NCBI GenBank assembly: GCA_029891385.1
Contig: CM057227.1
Coordinates: 57,413,567-57,477,566 of the forward strand
From: Erythroxylum novogranatense
Lineage: Eukaryota; Streptophyta; Magnoliopsida; Malpighiales; Erythroxylaceae
Length of the DNA: 64,000 nt
Direction: 5' to 3'
Positions 1-11,379 of the stretch are shown piece by piece; within the stretch, counting starts at the first letter, position 1; each line of letters opens with the position of its first letter. The position numbers and the translations under genes are program-made. Below the pieces are notes generated by a model, which did not search any database, was not told the origin of the DNA, and saw only the letters and a list, made by a program, of their open reading frames with translations.

Positions 1-499
1 TTTGGTGAAAATTGTTGGGACTGTTTTGCTTGGCTTGATTAAGGTTGCTTTTTCAGTTCCAATGTTTTGAAACATTTTTAATGTGATTAAAATGTGTTAT
101 CTTGATGTGGTATGATTGCCAAAGTGAATTGCTTGAATTTGCTTTTCCAAGAATTTTGAATGCCTAATTGGTCACATTAGTGTCTCGTTAGTACATTTCA
201 TTTTCTTGTTTGTTTTGGCCGTCACAATTTTTGTGACAAGTGCCGAGTAGTTTTGAGAGTGTATGCACTAGCTTGAGATGCTTAGGGTGAGAATTTGGGT
301 GTTCCTAAATTATTTGGATATTTATGAGTTTTGATTCATTTCAAGCTTTTCATATAGTTTGACTATTTAAGGCATTCATGGATCAATGAAGTGTTCATTG
401 ATACATCAACTAATGATATTACCTTAGGTATGATGGTATTGAGAATTGGAATTGCATTGATTGAGAATTAGCCGATTAGAGATTTTAGCAAAATTCTAA
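1..499. other. Unassigned AT-rich repetitive DNA, LTR-like
   Basis: No coding sequence can be supported here. The composition and word use resemble the gypsy-type LTRs elsewhere in the window, and the stretch leads into a minisatellite as those LTRs do. A weak TATA-like ACTATTTAAG lies near 362. It does not match the 3' LTR of the copia element downstream (5374-7191), so it is not obviously that element's 5' LTR. It could be part of an older LTR cut by the window edge. Confidence 0.35.
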
Positions 500-729
500 T
501 AAGTCGACTTGTATATGGAATAAGTCGACTTGTTCATTTTTTTTGGATAAGTCGACTTGTGTATGTAATAAGTCCACTTGTTCAAGATTTCAGATAAGCC
601 CACTTGTAGCTTCTTGTAAGCCCACTTATACATGGGCAGGTGAAATAAGTCGACTTGTGTCAAACAAGTCGACTTGTGTGTCAAGCAGATGCAACAAGTC
701 GACTTGCATTTGATGAAAGTCGACTTGTG
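500..729. repeat. Minisatellite with palindromic AAGTCGACTT core
   Basis: About ten copies of a 12-base core, AAGTCGACTTGT, are separated by variable spacers of roughly 8-16 bases. Core starts are near 501, 521, 548, 569, 595, 618, 646, 665, 694 and 716. The 10-base AAGTCGACTT is a perfect palindrome, and three middle copies are altered to AAGTCCACTT or AAGCCCACTT. The surrounding DNA is AT-rich, so the array stands out. The apparent small reading frame across it only reflects the repeat. Confidence 0.85.
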
Positions 730-1494
730 GCATGCTTAGGTTGGATGATGGATGATTATAAGGATTGATTCAATGTGATCGATGAAATAACCTAAATCAT
801 TCCATATAGTTTTCGTGACTATGATCCTTCAAATTGAGTCTAGAGTTTCCAAATCCTCCTCAGTATATGAAAACTAACGCCTTCCATTAATATGGTAAGA
901 ACCGTAGTTCTTATAGGTCGGGTTGTTGAGCAAACTCAAGCTCACTCTATACTGATATGTTCGAACCATGAAAATATGATTTTCGGATTAATGGGTTGGT
1001 TTTCACTAGAAGCGCTGGTTTGTTGAGCAAACTCAAGGTCAACGTGACAGAGGCGAAATTGGGTAGCATACATCGGATGTATGCGCATTAAAGAGTTGAT
1101 ACCCAATGTAAGTGCATACATCAACAAGTTGATAACACCGATCGATAGTCAGGTCTAAGATGTAATTGGTATATCCGATACCTCCCGAGACATAAGGTGG
1201 CTTGTTGACAAATCCAAGGTCATTCTCAATGTCGGTTATCGATGATGCAATTGGTATGACCAATACCCACCGATTGACCTAACTTCAGGCTCATTGGACA
1301 AATCCAAGGTCATTCTTAGTAATATCGGATATCAACCCACTAGACATAATGTCATTTTGTTTCTTTGGATTCGTAATGAGGGTTATGGATTCTATGAAAC
1401 TAGTGGAGCGCTTTTGCATATCATTCAAGTCCTTATGATTATGCAGCTATTCCTATTCTAACATTCTTCCTCTCTATTCGTAGGTTGTTTGAAA
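730..1494. repeat. Diverged ~90-bp repeats and leader before copia gag
   Basis: The phrase TTGTTGAGCAAACTCAAG recurs near 925 and 1022, and the related TGGACAAATCCAAGGTCAT near 1203 and 1293, with a decayed copy near 1116. The spacing suggests four or five units of about 90-97 bases between about 915 and 1345. From 1346 to 1494 the sequence is AT-rich and leads to the gag start of the copia element. No primer-binding site was recognised here, so the 5' LTR of that copia is outside the window, deleted or unrecognisable. Confidence 0.5.
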
Positions 1495-2290
1495 ATGTCG
1501 CCAAGTGTGAACCTTCGCCGCTAATGGAGTCAAACAAGCTAACTCGGACCGAATTTTCTTGATTGGTTAAGGAACCCGAGAATCGCTCTCAGATCTGAAG
1601 GTCCGATATATCCTAGATTTTCCACTTCCAGATGCACTGTCATCGATGCTTCCGATGATGATCGAAGGCATATAGTAAGCATCTTAAGGACAAAGGATGA
1701 CATGGCGACTTGCATTATGCTTGCGTCGATGTCACCGAGTTACAAAAAAGACGAGTCCATGGATGCTCACACAATAGTTTTTCATCTTAGGAGTTGTTTG
1801 ACGAGCAAGCCCGTCCAAAGGTTCGAGACCTCAAGGCTTCTTCACCACTAAGATGGCTCCAGGGACATCTGCACATGCAAGACGCTCAAGATGAATGGCT
1901 ATATTGAGAGATTGGCCGCCTTAGGTTTTGCAATGGATCATGAATTAAGTATAGACTTAATTCTCGTTGATTGTCCGACGCTTATGCACGTTAGTGCTAA
2001 ACTATCGGATGAACCAAATATCCACTACAATACCGAGCCGATCAATCAGCTTCAAGATACCGAGCGCACTATCAAGAATGATAGTAAGCAAGTCTTCGGT
2101 AGTAGCTTCTACTTCTTCAGGTTCAAAGAAGAGAAAGAACCCAAAGAAGAAGAAGGCTAAGAAACCAAAGGGAAGCGCCATCAAGAAGAAGACCAAAGAA
2201 GCTGCCCCAAAAGGAACTTGCTTCCATCATGGTAAAGATGGCCATTGGAGGCGAATTGCAAAGTCTATCTCGAGTCGCCAAGGTAAGAAG
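1495..2290 (+). pseudogene. gag: Ty1/copia gag remnant
   Basis: The ATG at 1495 opens a degenerate frame whose early residues match the copia gag motif KLTGPNxxDWLRNLRIxLR (here shifted and partly mutated, around 1530-1600). A lysine-rich stretch follows, then a decayed CCHC zinc knuckle (CFHHGKDGHW, about 2219-2250) in which the second cysteine is replaced by histidine. Gag forms the cytoplasmic retrotransposon particle and binds its RNA through the knuckle. Frameshifts break it into several frames, so it cannot make a full protein. It is continuous with the pol remnant downstream in copia order. Confidence 0.75.
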
Positions 2291-3790
2291 GCATCGATGC
2301 CTCGACTACTTCAGTTTGTATGTCATTGAAGTTAATACTATTACTGGTCACAACATCCGGTATTTGATACCGGTTGTGGCTCACATATGTAATGATATGC
2401 AGGGGCCTCGTGGACGAGAGGGCAACCCATGAAGGGAGAAGTAGACCCACGTGTTGGAAATGAAGCAAGAGTTCTTGCATTAGCCGAGGAACCTATGTTT
2501 TGTATCTCCCTCTTGGGCTTGTACTTTGGAATTGGATGATTGTTATTTTGTACCGCTTTGACAAAGAATATATTGTCTGCTTTTCTTGTCTAAATAGAAA
2601 TGGATTCCATATGAATTTTAGTAGCAATGGTTGTTCTATTAATTCTAATGGAATGCTTTATGGAACCGGTACATCAGGCAATGGTATTTACATATTAGAC
2701 ATGTCTAATCCAATTTTAAATGTCAATGACACCAAACGGCATAAAAGAGATAATCTAAAGTCAACTTACTTATGGCATTGTCGACTTGGCCATATAAATG
2801 AGACACGATCGCTAAACTCCACAAGAGTGGTAGTTTAGGGTCATTTGATTATGAATCATATGACACATGCGAATCTTGTTTATTAGGCAAGATGACTAAG
2901 TTACCCTTCAAGGAAAGGGTGAACGAGCGATTGAGTATTAGACCTAATACATTCAGATGTATGCGGTCCGATGTCCATCCATGCCGAAGTGGTTGTCGTT
3001 ACTTCATTACCTTTATCGATGATTATTCACGATATGGGTACTTGATTCGATGAGATACAAATCAAGCGTTGAAAAGTTCAAACAATTCGTAAATGAAGTA
3101 GAAACCAGCTTGGTAAAAGTATCAAGGCATTACGATCCGATCGTGGTGGAGAATACTTAAACCAACAGCTTTGAGGATTATCTCGTAGATAATGACATTT
3201 TATCTCGGACTCTCCTTACACGCCGCAAAGACAATGGTGTGGTTGAAAGGAGAAATCGAACCTTGTTGGACATGGTACGATCAATGATGGGTTTCGCAGT
3301 TACCAAAATCGCTTGGGGATATGCGCTAGAGACAAATGCTTACTTGTTAAACAGAGTTCCCTCTAAGACAGCTTGATGTTACTCCATATGAGATGTGGAC
3401 TAACGAAAAACCTTATCTTTCTCATCCGAAAGTATGGGGTTGTCCTCGCCACGTGAAGCGGATTCACGAGATAAGCTTGAGCGAAATCGACAAGTGTTTG
3501 TTTGTAGGATATCCTAAAGAGACCAAAGGATATCAATTCTACCATGCCGAGGAACAAAAGGTGTTTGTTTCAAGGCATGCTGTCTTTAGAGAAAGAGTTT
3601 CTTTTACAAGAAGACAAGGGAGCAAAGTTGAACTCAAGAAGTTCAAGATGCTCAAACAAGCACAGATCAATCGCTCAACTCAAACTGCCACTCATTCGGA
3701 TGAAGTAATAGCTTCAACCTTCCGTGACACACGGTTCAGAGGTCAAGAGGATGCGCACTGCCCCCGAGAGACATGGATTTCGTAAGTGAA
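2291..3790 (+). pseudogene. pol: Ty1/copia protease and integrase remnant
   Basis: The aspartic protease site appears as FDTGCGSHIC at about 2363-2392. The gag-pre-integrase zinc finger follows (WHCRLGHI near 2770, then CESCLLGKM near 2869). The integrase core shows its three acidic positions: HSDVCGP near 2951, LRSDRGGEY near 3135, and VVERRNRTL near 3239. A C-terminal segment, HPKVWGCP, lies near 3425 and leads into a clear stretch to 3600. Integrase upstream of RT defines Ty1/copia order. Several frameshifts interrupt the frame (for example near 3170 and 3365), so this is a dead copy. Confidence 0.85.
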
Positions 3791-5340
3791 CAGAATGACG
3801 TGTTGCTCATAGAAAATGATGAGCCTGTTACCTATGAAGAGGTTCGAAAAGTTCGAGTCCAAAATGGCTTTGTGCCATGAAAGCGAAATGGATTCCATGT
3901 ACATAAACCAAGTATGGACTTTGGTTGATGCACCAAGGATAAAACCTATAGGTGCAAATGGGTTTTCAAGAAGAAAACCGACATGGATGGTAATGTGATT
4001 ACCATAAAGCAAGGCTCGTGGCTAAAGGATTTCGCCAAAGACAAGGAGTTGACTATGACGAGACCTTCACCCAGAGCAATGCTTAAATCCATTCGGATAC
4101 TCCTAGCCATTGCCGCCATTATGATTATGAGATATGGCAATGGATGTGAAGACAGTTTTCCTTAACGGAAATCGCCGAGGATGTGTACATGACACAACCA
4201 GAGGGCTTCATTTCCATGATGGCGAAAAGGTATGCAAGCTTCGTAAATCCATTTATGGATTGAAGCAAGCATCCAGAGTTGGAACATCCGCTTTGATGAG
4301 TCAATCAAAGAGTTTGGTTTCTCACAAAATCCGATGAACACCGTGTGTACAAGAAGGCTAATGGGAATGCAATCGCTTTCCTTGTGCTATATGTGGATGA
4401 CATATTGTTACTCGAAACGATGTCTCAATGATGCAACCGCTAAAATTTGTTGTCCAAGCAATTTATGCGATGAAGGACCTTGGTGAAGCAACTTATATCC
4501 TTGGGATAAAGATCTATAGAGATAGATCAAAGAGGTTGCTTGGTCTTTCACAATCATCGTACATAGACAAGATGCTAAAGAGGTTTAGCATGGAGCAATC
4601 CAAGAGAGGGTTCCTTCCCATTACTCATGGATAACACTCGAAATCTATGTGTCCTAAGACACAAGATGAGAGGATTCGCATGGATCGATCCCGTATGCAT
4701 CAGCAGTAGGATCGATCATGTATGCTATGTTATGTCACGAGGTCTGATGTATCGTATGCCTGAGTGTCACGAGCGGATACCAATCGGATCCCGTGAGGGT
4801 CACGGGTGGCTGTCAAGAATATCCTCAAGTACTCATGAAGGACTAAAGATGTTTTCTTGATATATGGAGATGGAAATCTCCAAGTGAGCGGCATACGGAT
4901 GCCAGCCCAACTGACAAGGATGACTCAGATCCCAAATCGGGTTATGTTTTCACGCTGAACGGCGAGCGGTCATTGGAAGAGTTCCAAACAAGAGACGATC
5001 ACGATTCAACGACCGAGGCAGTACATTGTCGCATCGAGGCGCAAAGGAAGTCGTTTGGATCAAGAAGTTCATTTCTCAACTTGGTGTGGTTCCTAGTCGT
5101 GATGGACCCATACAGCTTGTATTGTGACAACAATGGGGCTATTGCTCGAGCAAAAGAACCGAGGTCTCACCAACGATCTAAACACGCATTCGCAGATATC
5201 ATCGATTCGAGAGATCATTGCTAGAGATGATGTCGCGATCGAGAGGATTCCCACAGAAAGCGTAACATTGTTGATCCGCTGACGGGCCATTGTCACGTAA
5301 GAATTTTGATTCTCATGTACTCGCTTATGGTATTAGATAC
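3791..5340 (+). pseudogene. pol: Ty1/copia reverse transcriptase and RNase H remnant
   Basis: RT motifs are visible in order: MDVKTVFLNG near 4140, SIYGLKQAS near 4245 and the catalytic YVDD near 4390. The connection segment MKDLGEATYILGIKIY follows near 4470. RNase H pieces include DSTTEA near 5005 and the terminal LYCDNNGAIARAKEPRSHQR (about 5116-5175). RT copies the element RNA and RNase H removes the template. Many stops and frameshifts are present, including between the YVDD and RNase H parts. The order and motifs leave little doubt about the family; the exact lineage was not resolved. Confidence 0.85.
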
Positions 5341-5361
5341 CAAGGCAATTGGCTTTAGGTC

Positions 5362-5373
5362 AAGTGGGAGATT
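5362..5373 (+). promoter_or_regulatory. Polypurine tract of the copia element
   Basis: AAGTGGGAGATT directly precedes the TGTTAG start of the 3' LTR. This is the usual plus-strand priming site of plant Ty1/copia elements. It supports placing the LTR start at 5374. Confidence 0.8.
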
Positions 5374-7191
5374 TGTTAGAGTAGTGCCCTAAAGGCAATC
5401 CCCTTTAGCGCATTTTGTTCATAGTCATGTACATACTTTATGAATAAATAAAGAAAGGCATGTTTCATTTATTTGATGTTCTTTATGAATTGATAGTGAT
5501 CTTTAATCAAATTAATGAAGTCCATGATATATGACATAGCATGAAGGAAATTATGATGTGATCATACTCCCGAGATTCCTATCATGTAATTATGTCAAGA
5601 TTCAAATTTTTCTAGTCATAGGATTAATGAGATCGACATCATTAATCCCATGCATTAGATATGTCATACCCTTGATTGGATCAAGCAAAGGATCTCGTAA
5701 ACTGTAAATATGAGATATTTAGAGTTGACATATGGACGCTTATTAGTGGTAGTAAGTTCATTGATGACTCGCCATGAGATCATCACATGGATTTATGTCG
5801 CTGATAATCTCATCATAGAATGGTGCAAGTATCCTTAGACTTGAGGTACTCAAGGATATCTTGATAATCGATCCTGCATTGACTCCATTCCTCGTGGCCT
5901 TCCGAGGTTACTCATGGGTGGTGCTTGGGTACGCTTTGAGGTATTCAAGGTAATTGAGTAGCCAATAAAGGATTCATCACTTACGTGAAAATGTAAGAGA
6001 TACCTGCCTCTCGTCAGATCATTACTTTAAGTCTCTCGCCAGAGCATGACTATGTCATGAAGAGTGTCTTCATGGACATATAAAGTAATGAGTCCTCGAC
6101 AGAACCGATTTCACTGGGTTAGACTTAGTCTAGTAAGAGTTGACATATTAGCCATACTCATAACCAAGTGGGGTATAGGATGATGAAAGGACTAATTGCA
6201 CAAGAATTGTCATGGAAGGGTTCGTGATCCGTTCGTGATGAATTCATCAAACCAATTACTTTCCGGTCAATTGAGGTCATGATGTGTTGCTAGATACCGC
6301 CATGACTTGCTGCATTAATTGTTAATCTAAGTGGCCAACATAACCGGAACCCAAAGGGTCACACGATAAGAGTGTTTCAGAGAATCAGAAATAGTAATTG
6401 GACAGAGTTCCAATTATGGAGAGCATTAGATTAAATGGATCCCAATGGAATTGGGATATGTCCCGATGAGATCACGACATCAATATTGCTAAGAAAGGTT
6501 TAGAAGTCGCTTTCAAAGATCGGGGTCTAGAGGTTGTAGACCAACCCAGCTTGATCGACCTCTTAGTAATTATATATATATGTTAATTAATTAAGTAATT
6601 AATTAATTATATATATATATATGTGTTTTCGTTGGAAATGGGAGAGGGAGAAGAGATAAGCTTTGAAAAAGTCAAAGCTTTATTACTTTATTAAGTTAAA
6701 GAAATGAAAGGCCATTAATCATCCATTTGTCATAAGCTTATGGAAGCATTTTTAAAGGTTAAAAATAAACATAAGGAGGCTTATGGAAGTGTGATGGGTC
6801 GACGGTTTTTGAAGGAGAGGAAGACAAAAGTTTTTCTTAAGTGTTAAGGAAAAGTTTTTGAAAAGGTGATTTCATTCCTTCTTCTTCATCAAGCCATCAT
6901 CGATTTCTTCTCCTCTCCAAGCAAGGATTCAACGTTATTTTCAAGCTCTCTAGGACAGAGGTAGGATCTAGCAGCTCTTATTCTGTTCTAGCTATTCCCG
7001 GGTCAAAAGGGTTTGACTCGGTTAGGTTTTCTGATCTCTGCGTGGATACCTTTAGAGATAGTCTCTATTGGCTATTCAGTTTGAGTTTTCATACCGACAC
7101 CGGATCCTGGTTTTCGGGAAGGTCCCGGGACCAAAAATTTTTTTGTTTCCACTGCTGGAACATATGATGTTCCTCCCGGGATTTTCCTACA
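5374..7191 (+). mobile_element. 3' LTR of the Ty1/copia element, 1.82 kb
   Basis: The segment starts TGTTAGAGTAGTGCCCT right after the polypurine tract and ends CCCGGGATTTTCCTACA, a typical plant copia LTR end. A TA-rich stretch (about 6565-6626) may hold the core promoter. No 5' LTR is visible upstream, so the element cannot be dated from its LTR pair. The base run after the LTR (GTTCC at 7192) is the candidate right-hand target-site duplication. The DNA to the right belongs to the minus-strand Tat element, so this copia inserted into or beside that element's 3' end. Confidence 0.85.
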
Positions 7192-7452
7192 GTTCCAAGA
7201 TCCGATCTTGGTAACCTGGCCGAACGATGTTGACAACCAGTCGGTAGAATATTCTCCCTTTAGCCTAACTTAACGAGACTTTTCCTGCCAAGAAGTTTGG
7301 AACCCTTTATTGATGATGATAAGGGCGTGGGCCGTTAAGAAACCTGGTTGGCAGGGCCAGGAAAAAGGTACCCACTAGTTACACGTATAAATGCATGAAC
7401 AATAACAAAGTACAAAACAAAGAAATAAATGAATTGAAGTAAAACTTATCTA
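7192..7452 (-). other. 3' flank of the Tat element, possibly the start of its 3' LTR
   Basis: These bases lie between the end of the Tat integrase (about 7453) and the copia LTR end at 7191. No gene was recognised. On the minus strand this is where the Tat polypurine tract and 3' LTR should begin, but I could not align it with the 5' LTR piece at 24342-24700. It was probably truncated by the copia insertion. Confidence 0.4.
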
Positions 7453-7903
7453 TTGGTAAAACATCTTCAGGTTTTGGGAATTCTAGGGCCTCGGTAGAAT
7501 CTTGCCGTTCGTGTCGCGTAGGACGTAAGAGTCGTGTCTGGTTTGTTTGATCACTTGATAGGATCCTTCCCATGTCTGACTGATCTTTTCAGGATGTTTC
7601 ACTGCCGCCTCGACCTTTCTTAGAACATAACCACCGATCTTTATGTTGCTCGGCGTTACCTTTTTGTTGAAAAACTTTGTTGTTTTCTGTCTGATAGCTT
7701 CTGAACGAGCGACTGCCCTATCCTTGTCTTCACTAAGAAGTACAAGTTCTACCCTGCGAGCTTCATTATTCCGTTCTTCTTGATAACTCGAAACTCTCTA
7801 GTTGGGCAGTACCATTTCTATTGGAATCAAAGCCTCTGCCCCAAAGGTCATTCTAAATGACGTTTCTCCTGTGGCTCCATTTGGGGTTGTTCTATATGCC
7901 CAC
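7453..7903 (-). pseudogene. pol: Tat integrase, C-terminal part (split by a solo LTR)
   Basis: On the minus strand the frame reads PTVLWAYRTTPNGATGETSF from about 7903 down, the conserved stretch just after the third catalytic residue of Ty3/gypsy integrase. The C-terminal domain follows (SQTWEGSYQVI near 7585, LRDTNGKILPRPWN near 7510). It continues the integrase at 10016-10757, from which it is separated by the insertion at 7909-10010. A stop follows MVLPN near 7800, so it is dead apart from the insertion. Confidence 0.85.
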
Positions 7904-7908
7904 AACAC
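7904..7908. repeat. Target-site duplication AACAC, left copy
   Basis: AACAC sits immediately before the TG end of the solo LTR. The matching copy is at 10011-10015. Confidence 0.9.
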
Positions 7909-10010
7909 TGTTGGATCGGAAAAAGAAAGCATGCTTAGTATGGAGAAACGATAGATTTCAAAACTTTTTAAGAAATCATCTTGCAGCGGAAGCAATATAT
8001 CCAAATCAACATGCTAATCCATACAAGATATGGTATAAGGATAATAAAACCAAGAACAAGATAAAAGGAATTACCGACTCCTTCGCTACAGCTTTAAATC
8101 ATCGCTGCGCTATCCTCTCTTTCTTATATCCAAATCCTTTGCCTTTGAGTCTTTTCCTTTAGCAATCTATCTTCTTCCTTGTTGTAGTATCCTCAACCAG
8201 TTAGATTTACCACTTGTTCTTCAAGGACAACTAGGTTAACAAAATCCTTTGGTATGAAAGGAGAAGAAATATTTGGAGGAGATTTTCTTAGAAGAAGAAA
8301 AACCAAAATTGAAACTCTTTCAATTCTTTCACTTAGGAATTTCGGTTCTACCTTGCATGAAAGGAGAGATTGTCTAAAAACCATGCAAGAATCCTTTCTT
8401 ACATCTCAATTTCGAAATATGCATGAATGGAAAAAGTGAGAGGCATCCAATGCATCACTTCTTACATTAATCACTCATCAAATAGCCAATAAATGAGACT
8501 TACTTCATTTATCCCTAAAATGGCTATTTGAAAAGACCATAACCTATAATTGAATACCCATTTCGGTTTTGGCAAGAAGAAAGAAGGAAGATGGTCCATC
8601 TAATGCACATCTTTCATCTTTAATCTAATGAATGCAAATAGGTTACATGCCAACATTAAAAGCCAACCATTAAACCATTTAATGGTAAGTTCATAACTCC
8701 ATTTAATAATGATGAACCATAATAAAGACCATCTTTATTTAGTATTTTAATGTCAAATGTGTGGTTACACATCTAACCTAACACAATTTCGAAATTGCTT
8801 CTTCTCCATTTAAAAAAAATTGTTTTAATATAATTAATCTAATCAATTACATTAAACCAAAACAAGCCCATTTCAAAATGAACATATGGGCTTCCAATTA
8901 ACTATTAATTAGTATAAGCCCATCATTCAATTATGGACTTCTAAAGCCTCCAAACTACTTCTTACTTAGCTTGATAACCTTCCTTAAAGCCAAGTGGGGA
9001 ATCTTATTGACTTTGATAATTCAAGTCTCCAATAAGCCCGTAAATAATTCAATCTCATTGGAATTAATTCTAGCTTATTAACTAAATGTCATTCCACTAA
9101 AGATAATTAGTTGAACTCTTGAATTATTAAATATTATGAGAATATGTCCAATTGCAAACCCTATTTATAACCTTATTATAGCCATCCGCACAACAAAGGG
9201 TAAAATTACCGTTTTGTCCTTATGTTAGTTTTTCCTTCTAGATCTCTCATTTTACTTTATATGGTGATTAACACATAAGATCTCATCTTAGTGTTAAGAC
9301 TTGATGGGTAGCTAGTCCATCAAACTCATCGCCAGATTTAATCACCAAATCTCCTTAAAACATCTGAAGAGATGATAACACTATAAACTCTTTATTCGAG
9401 TGAATGTTCCACGATACATGTTTCAATTAATAATTCCAACATGCATAATCGGATTAATTCCTGTAAAAATCCATTCCGATCATATCAAGAATTATAATGA
9501 AACACATATGAGTTCACCACTCATCAAGATTGTGGTTCATAATAAGCGAATCTTAAGTTGTATGTTTTAAGATTAAAGTAACGACCCACTTTATTCTTGA
9601 AAACATACTTGATTCCGTATTCATTTAATAGTGCCATTATCGATAGTCTACTACTATCATGATATGAAACTCATCATTCCCTTTAAGTAAACTCCTTTAC
9701 TTATATGGAGATAAATCGCAACACTACGTCTAAACCATAATCAAACGACCAACTTGATTATTCAACTCGTGAATCAATTAATTGATTCTAATAATATACA
9801 TGTTTCCCATACATCTCTATGTATATGTATATTACTTACAAATGAATCTTGGTACCTTATGACCAGATATATAATGCTCATACAGATAAAACCAAACTCT
9901 TTTGTTTTATTAATAATAAATATTTTCATTACAAAACTGTAACTGAAGAAGATAAAGTTACATGTAAATACACTTGCTTTTCAGGGCACTATATTTACAT
10001 AACTCTAACA
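7909..10010 (-). mobile_element. Solo LTR of a Ty1/copia element, 2.1 kb
   Basis: The 2102-bp segment begins TGTTGGATCGG and ends TCTAACA on the plus strand, so on the minus strand it runs TGTTAGAG to CCAACA. It is bounded by exact 5-bp duplications (AACAC) and interrupts Tat integrase codons. The minus-strand start resembles the copia LTR at 5374, sharing TGTTAGAG and TAGTGCCCT. No primer-binding site, polypurine tract or coding domain lies inside, so it is a solo LTR left by recombination between the two LTRs of a full element. Short frames within it are chance. It is long for a solo copia LTR. Confidence 0.85.
9161..9170 (-). promoter_or_regulatory. TATA box of the copia solo LTR
   Basis: The minus strand reads TTATAAATAGGG here, about 840 bases from the LTR start. 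This matches a plant TATA element and supports the minus orientation of the solo LTR. Confidence 0.6.
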
Positions 10011-10015
10011 AACAC
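10011..10015. repeat. Target-site duplication AACAC, right copy
   Basis: It matches 7904-7908 exactly and closes the solo-LTR insertion. Confidence 0.9.
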
Positions 10016-10757
10016 TTCGTCTAATTCATCTACCCTTCTTAAGTGCACTCATTATCTTCTTGTTAGTGTTTTCTGCAAGACCGTTGCTTTAAAGATGAGC
10101 CACTGAAGTCAACTGGAGCCTTATCTTCAGTCGGTGATAGAAATCTTTGAACTTGTCATTATCAAACTGCTGACCGTTGTCTATAACTAAGACCATAGGC
10201 ATCCCAAAACGACTCAGTATATTCTTGCGTACAAAGTTTTCAATTTTCTGTTCAGTAATGGTGCCGACCACTTCTACTTCTACCCATTTGGTGAAGTATT
10301 CGACTGCTACTATCAAAAACTTCTTCTGCTCAGGACCGAGAGGAAAAGGACCCATTATGTCCATTCCCCACTGAGCAAAGGGGATGGGATGACTCACAAT
10401 TTTCAACTGCTCGGTTGATTGATGAGACAAGTTACTGTTCCTCTGACAGGCCTCACATCGGTTAACCTTCTCCTGACAATCTTTCTTCATTGTCGGCCAG
10501 TAATACCCTTGTCTGATCAATTTGTGAGCCAACATTCTGCCTCCTAAGTGATTCCCACACATTCCTTCATGAACTTCGGCCATTGCCCGTTCTGCCTCTT
10601 CTTCGTTCAAGCAACGTAATAGCGGCCAGTCATAAGAACACTTGTGCAGGACGTCATTAACAATCACATATTCAGCAGCCTTTACCCTTAGTTTCTTGGC
10701 TCCCAGGGCTTCTAGCGGTTGTGTTCCCTTAAAAAGGTACTGTCTGATCGGCTCCAT
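10016..10757 (-). pseudogene. pol: Tat integrase, N-terminal zinc finger and catalytic core
   Basis: Read on the minus strand, the HHCC zinc finger is clear: HEGMCGNHLGGRMLAHKLI near 10570 with CEACQRN near 10450. The core shows WGMDIMGPFP (first Asp, near 10365) and VIDNGQQFDN (second Asp, near 10185). The open frame runs to about 10092; beyond a stop after SVAHL, the degraded residues SNGLAEN near 10080 hold the third acidic position. The rest of the gene resumes at 7903 beyond the solo LTR. Integrase inserts the element cDNA into the host chromosome. Confidence 0.9.
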
Positions 10758-10766
10758 CCAACTTGA

Positions 10767-11370
10767 TCATTCAGCGTCTGTTTCTAGGACGTCATTAGCT
10801 TTCTTAATACTAGGCTGGTTTATCCGTTTGACCAAAATGTTATTCCTTGCATTTTGATTAGAATCCATCTTGGAAAGTGCGTCTGCCTGAACATTTTGCA
10901 TCCTTTCTATCCTGCTCACCGAGTATTCTTCAAAATTACTCAACTCTTGCTTTACCAATTCCAAATACCTGATCATATTGTCCCCTTTTGCCTCATACTG
11001 CCCAGTGACTTGACCGATCACTATTTGGCTATCGCTGTACACCTTCAAATATTTCACCCCTATCTCTCTTGCCAACTGAAGACCGGCTATTAAAGCTTTG
11101 TATTCTGCCTTATTATTGGATGCTCTAAATTCTAATCGGAGAGCATATTCTACCTTTTTTTCCTAGTGTGGGCTGATCAAGACCACTCCTGCTCCCCATC
11201 CCTTAGCATTGGACGACCCATCAACAAATAAACTCCAAGCAGGGCGTTGCTCGTTCTGTGAGGTAGGTTGACTCATTTCTGCAACAAAATTCGCCAATAC
11301 TTGGGCTTTGATCGTTGTCCGTGATTTGTAATGTATATCAAACTCTCCTAGCTCTACCGCCCATTTTACT
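10767..11370 (-). pseudogene. Second (archaeal-type) RNase H of the Tat element
   Basis: The minus frame includes MAREIGVKYLKVYSDSQIVI near 11075-11010 and IERMQNVQADALSKMDS near 10905-10855. Upstream, around 11160-11080, it reads EYALRLEFRASNNKAEYKAL. These are the marks of the extra RNase H that Tat-lineage Ty3/gypsy elements carry between the ordinary RNase H and integrase. The family literature treats it as an acquired domain that may have taken over the nuclease role. A stop near 11163 breaks the frame. Confidence 0.85.
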
Positions 11371-11379
11371 AACCGCCTA

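Noticed and set aside
500..729. CRISPR-like array with short repeats
   Set aside because: The core is a 12-base palindrome with variable 8-16-base spacers; no cas genes and a eukaryotic context.
1..1494. 5' LTR of the copia element at 1495
   Set aside because: It shows no resemblance to the 3' LTR at 5374-7191 and no primer-binding site before gag.
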